From the NCBI GenBank assembly GCA_000697665.1, contig KL197716.1:1185878-1249877 (forward strand): a DNA stretch of 64,000 nt. Reading direction: 5' to 3'. The number at the start of each line of letters is the position of its first letter. Within the stretch, counting starts at the first letter, position 1. Positions 62,841 to 64,000 of the stretch are shown here, piece by piece. Both the position numbers and the translations under genes were made by a program. This DNA is from Jaapia argillacea MUCL 33604. Lineage: Eukaryota > Basidiomycota > Agaricomycetes > Jaapiales > Jaapiaceae. The notes under the pieces were generated by a model. That model was not told the DNA's origin. It saw only the letters and a program-made list of their open reading frames with translations, and searched no databases.

Positions 62841-64000
62841 GGAGCTTCACTCCAAACAATCGAAGTTAAGGGGATATGTACGACGGCGCACCTGAAAGCA
62901 TAATTTAAGGAGAAACTTCAAACTTGAGCATGAGGGCCCAGTACCCAAGTGTCGGCAACGGGTCAATGCTGTGTAGATGGCCCAAGGTACGAAATGAAGG
63001 CTTGTTGCTTGCGCAGGAGTGGAGCAGCGCTATCAGTTTATCATTAGTATATGGTGCCTGCAATGCCGAATGGCGACAACTTTGAACGTTGAACATTGAA
63101 CTGAGGTAGGGGAGGGGCTTACTATGCTGAATATCTGAAAGGTCGAAGACCTCATGTGGAAATACGTCGGGTTCCAAACATGATTCAACAAATATTCACC
63201 GGGAAATACACAGGTGCTGGGACGGTCATACCATGGCCCGATGGTATGAGCGTCACAGCACCTGTGCCATGGCAGGGGTATGGTCATTTTTGAACTCGGC
63301 ACAGTTTGGCCAGACTGTCCCTGGTGCTATAAAATCCCTGTTAAAGGATAGAAGCCTGAAGGAGAGGGGTGACGGCATTTTTACCATCATTAGCGAGAAT
63401 GAGAGGATGTGGTGTCTTCTCTGTCGGTGGACCTCACCGGACCTGATGATGTCACGTGAAAACAACCACCAATGTCAACAATAACGAAGACGTGAGGGCG
63501 CAGGGCCCATCTGGACGGAATGAGGTCCAAAATTATGGCCCAGACGTAGCCCGTTGTTCCGAGTGGGTATCTGAGGCAAGATCTGAGGCGGCAAGTAGCA
63601 TTAAGGCATTCACGATGAGGGAAATCGAGAAAAGATAAGCTAGCTCCAAGAGGACCCCTGAAAATAGACGGATAGGTTGGGTCCAAATCTTTGGAATTTT
63701 CGTACTTCAGACCGGACCAAGAAATCCATGAATATCTTGTGTTCTGACCGGAACTCGGTACCCAACCGTCACCGATGACGGGGGAGACCGGAACTTTCAA
63801 TCCAACCTCTAAAAAAAATCGCAAAAATTACTCCAAAAATTAGCAAAAAATTACCTACAGACCTGGAGAGCTGCTAATAAGTGCAATACAGTGGCTAGAC
63901 ACCCGCAGAAGGAGTTTTACGACCCGTGGTAAGTTCTTTACAGCTGTAGCTAGACCGGTCTGCTCAGAGAACAATGGAATGAAAACGCCGTTGTAAATTT
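62841..64000. other. Terminal gene-poor stretch
   Basis: No gene supported. A 144-codon minus-strand frame (63824-63390) contains the odd run GWVPSSGQNTRYSWISWSGL and no recognised domain; it may be repeat-derived. A-rich DNA (runs of AAAAAA with AAAATTA) lies at 63810-63855. Confidence 0.35.

Noticed and set aside
63390-63824. 144-codon minus-strand frame near the window end
   Set aside because: Unusual composition but no domain or TE hallmark visible; kept only as a note in the terminal stretch.

Overview
The window reads as nuclear DNA of a filamentous basidiomycete, most likely an Agaricomycete. The evidence is genes broken by many roughly 45-65 bp introns with GT(R)AGT donors, short intergenic spacers, and lineage-typical families: a NACHT-WD40 STAND protein, an F-box protein of the mushroom type, a DUF6534-like membrane protein, and an aquaporin with NPC/NTA motifs. 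All coordinates are gene spans from start to stop codon. Exon joins were worked out by eye and are given where they matter.

Layout. 0-9.2 kb: three minus-strand genes, namely the tRNA exportin Los1/XPOT (cut by the window edge), a HeLo-like/NACHT/WD40 STAND protein, and an F-box protein. 9.4-16.6 kb, plus strand: an unrecognised tail-charged membrane protein, a secreted GH5 exo-beta-1,3-glucanase, and a zinc-independent medium-chain reductase. 17.1-18.6 kb, minus: an aquaglyceroporin. 21.0-39.5 kb is mostly housekeeping: ataxin-2/Pbp1 (+), the spindle-checkpoint kinase Bub1 (-), a proline-rich protein (-), a DUF6534-like membrane protein (-), Arp3 (+) and a selenoprotein-O-type AMPylase (-).

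39.7-46.1 kb is accessory DNA. It holds a tandem array of four related small minus-strand genes with a repeating unit of about 1.3 kb, sharing a serine-rich start and an IPVDVAKVRMPVKGVVI-like core that I do not recognise. A pair of ~375 bp direct repeats and several ~50-100 bp repeats follow. This array is the best candidate for something undescribed. 46.3-52.3 kb carries an intronless fatty-acid desaturase (-) and a Vsb1-like SulP transporter with STAS and cyclic-nucleotide-binding-like ends (+).

52.7-62.9 kb is a zone of duplication and decay. A large multi-pass membrane protein gene has an apparent frameshift. Its tail, and the tail of the transporter gene, reappear as broken direct copies near 59.1-60.0 kb, and an inverted, internally deleted copy lies at 62.2-62.8 kb. 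A metallophosphatase gene (60.0-62.1 kb) sits between the copies. The last 1.1 kb holds no gene I can support.

Two regulatory observations link genes. MluI-cell-cycle boxes (ACGCGT) lie just upstream of BUB1 and, as a perfect inverted pair, upstream of the neighbouring proline-rich gene, suggesting shared G1/S-type control.
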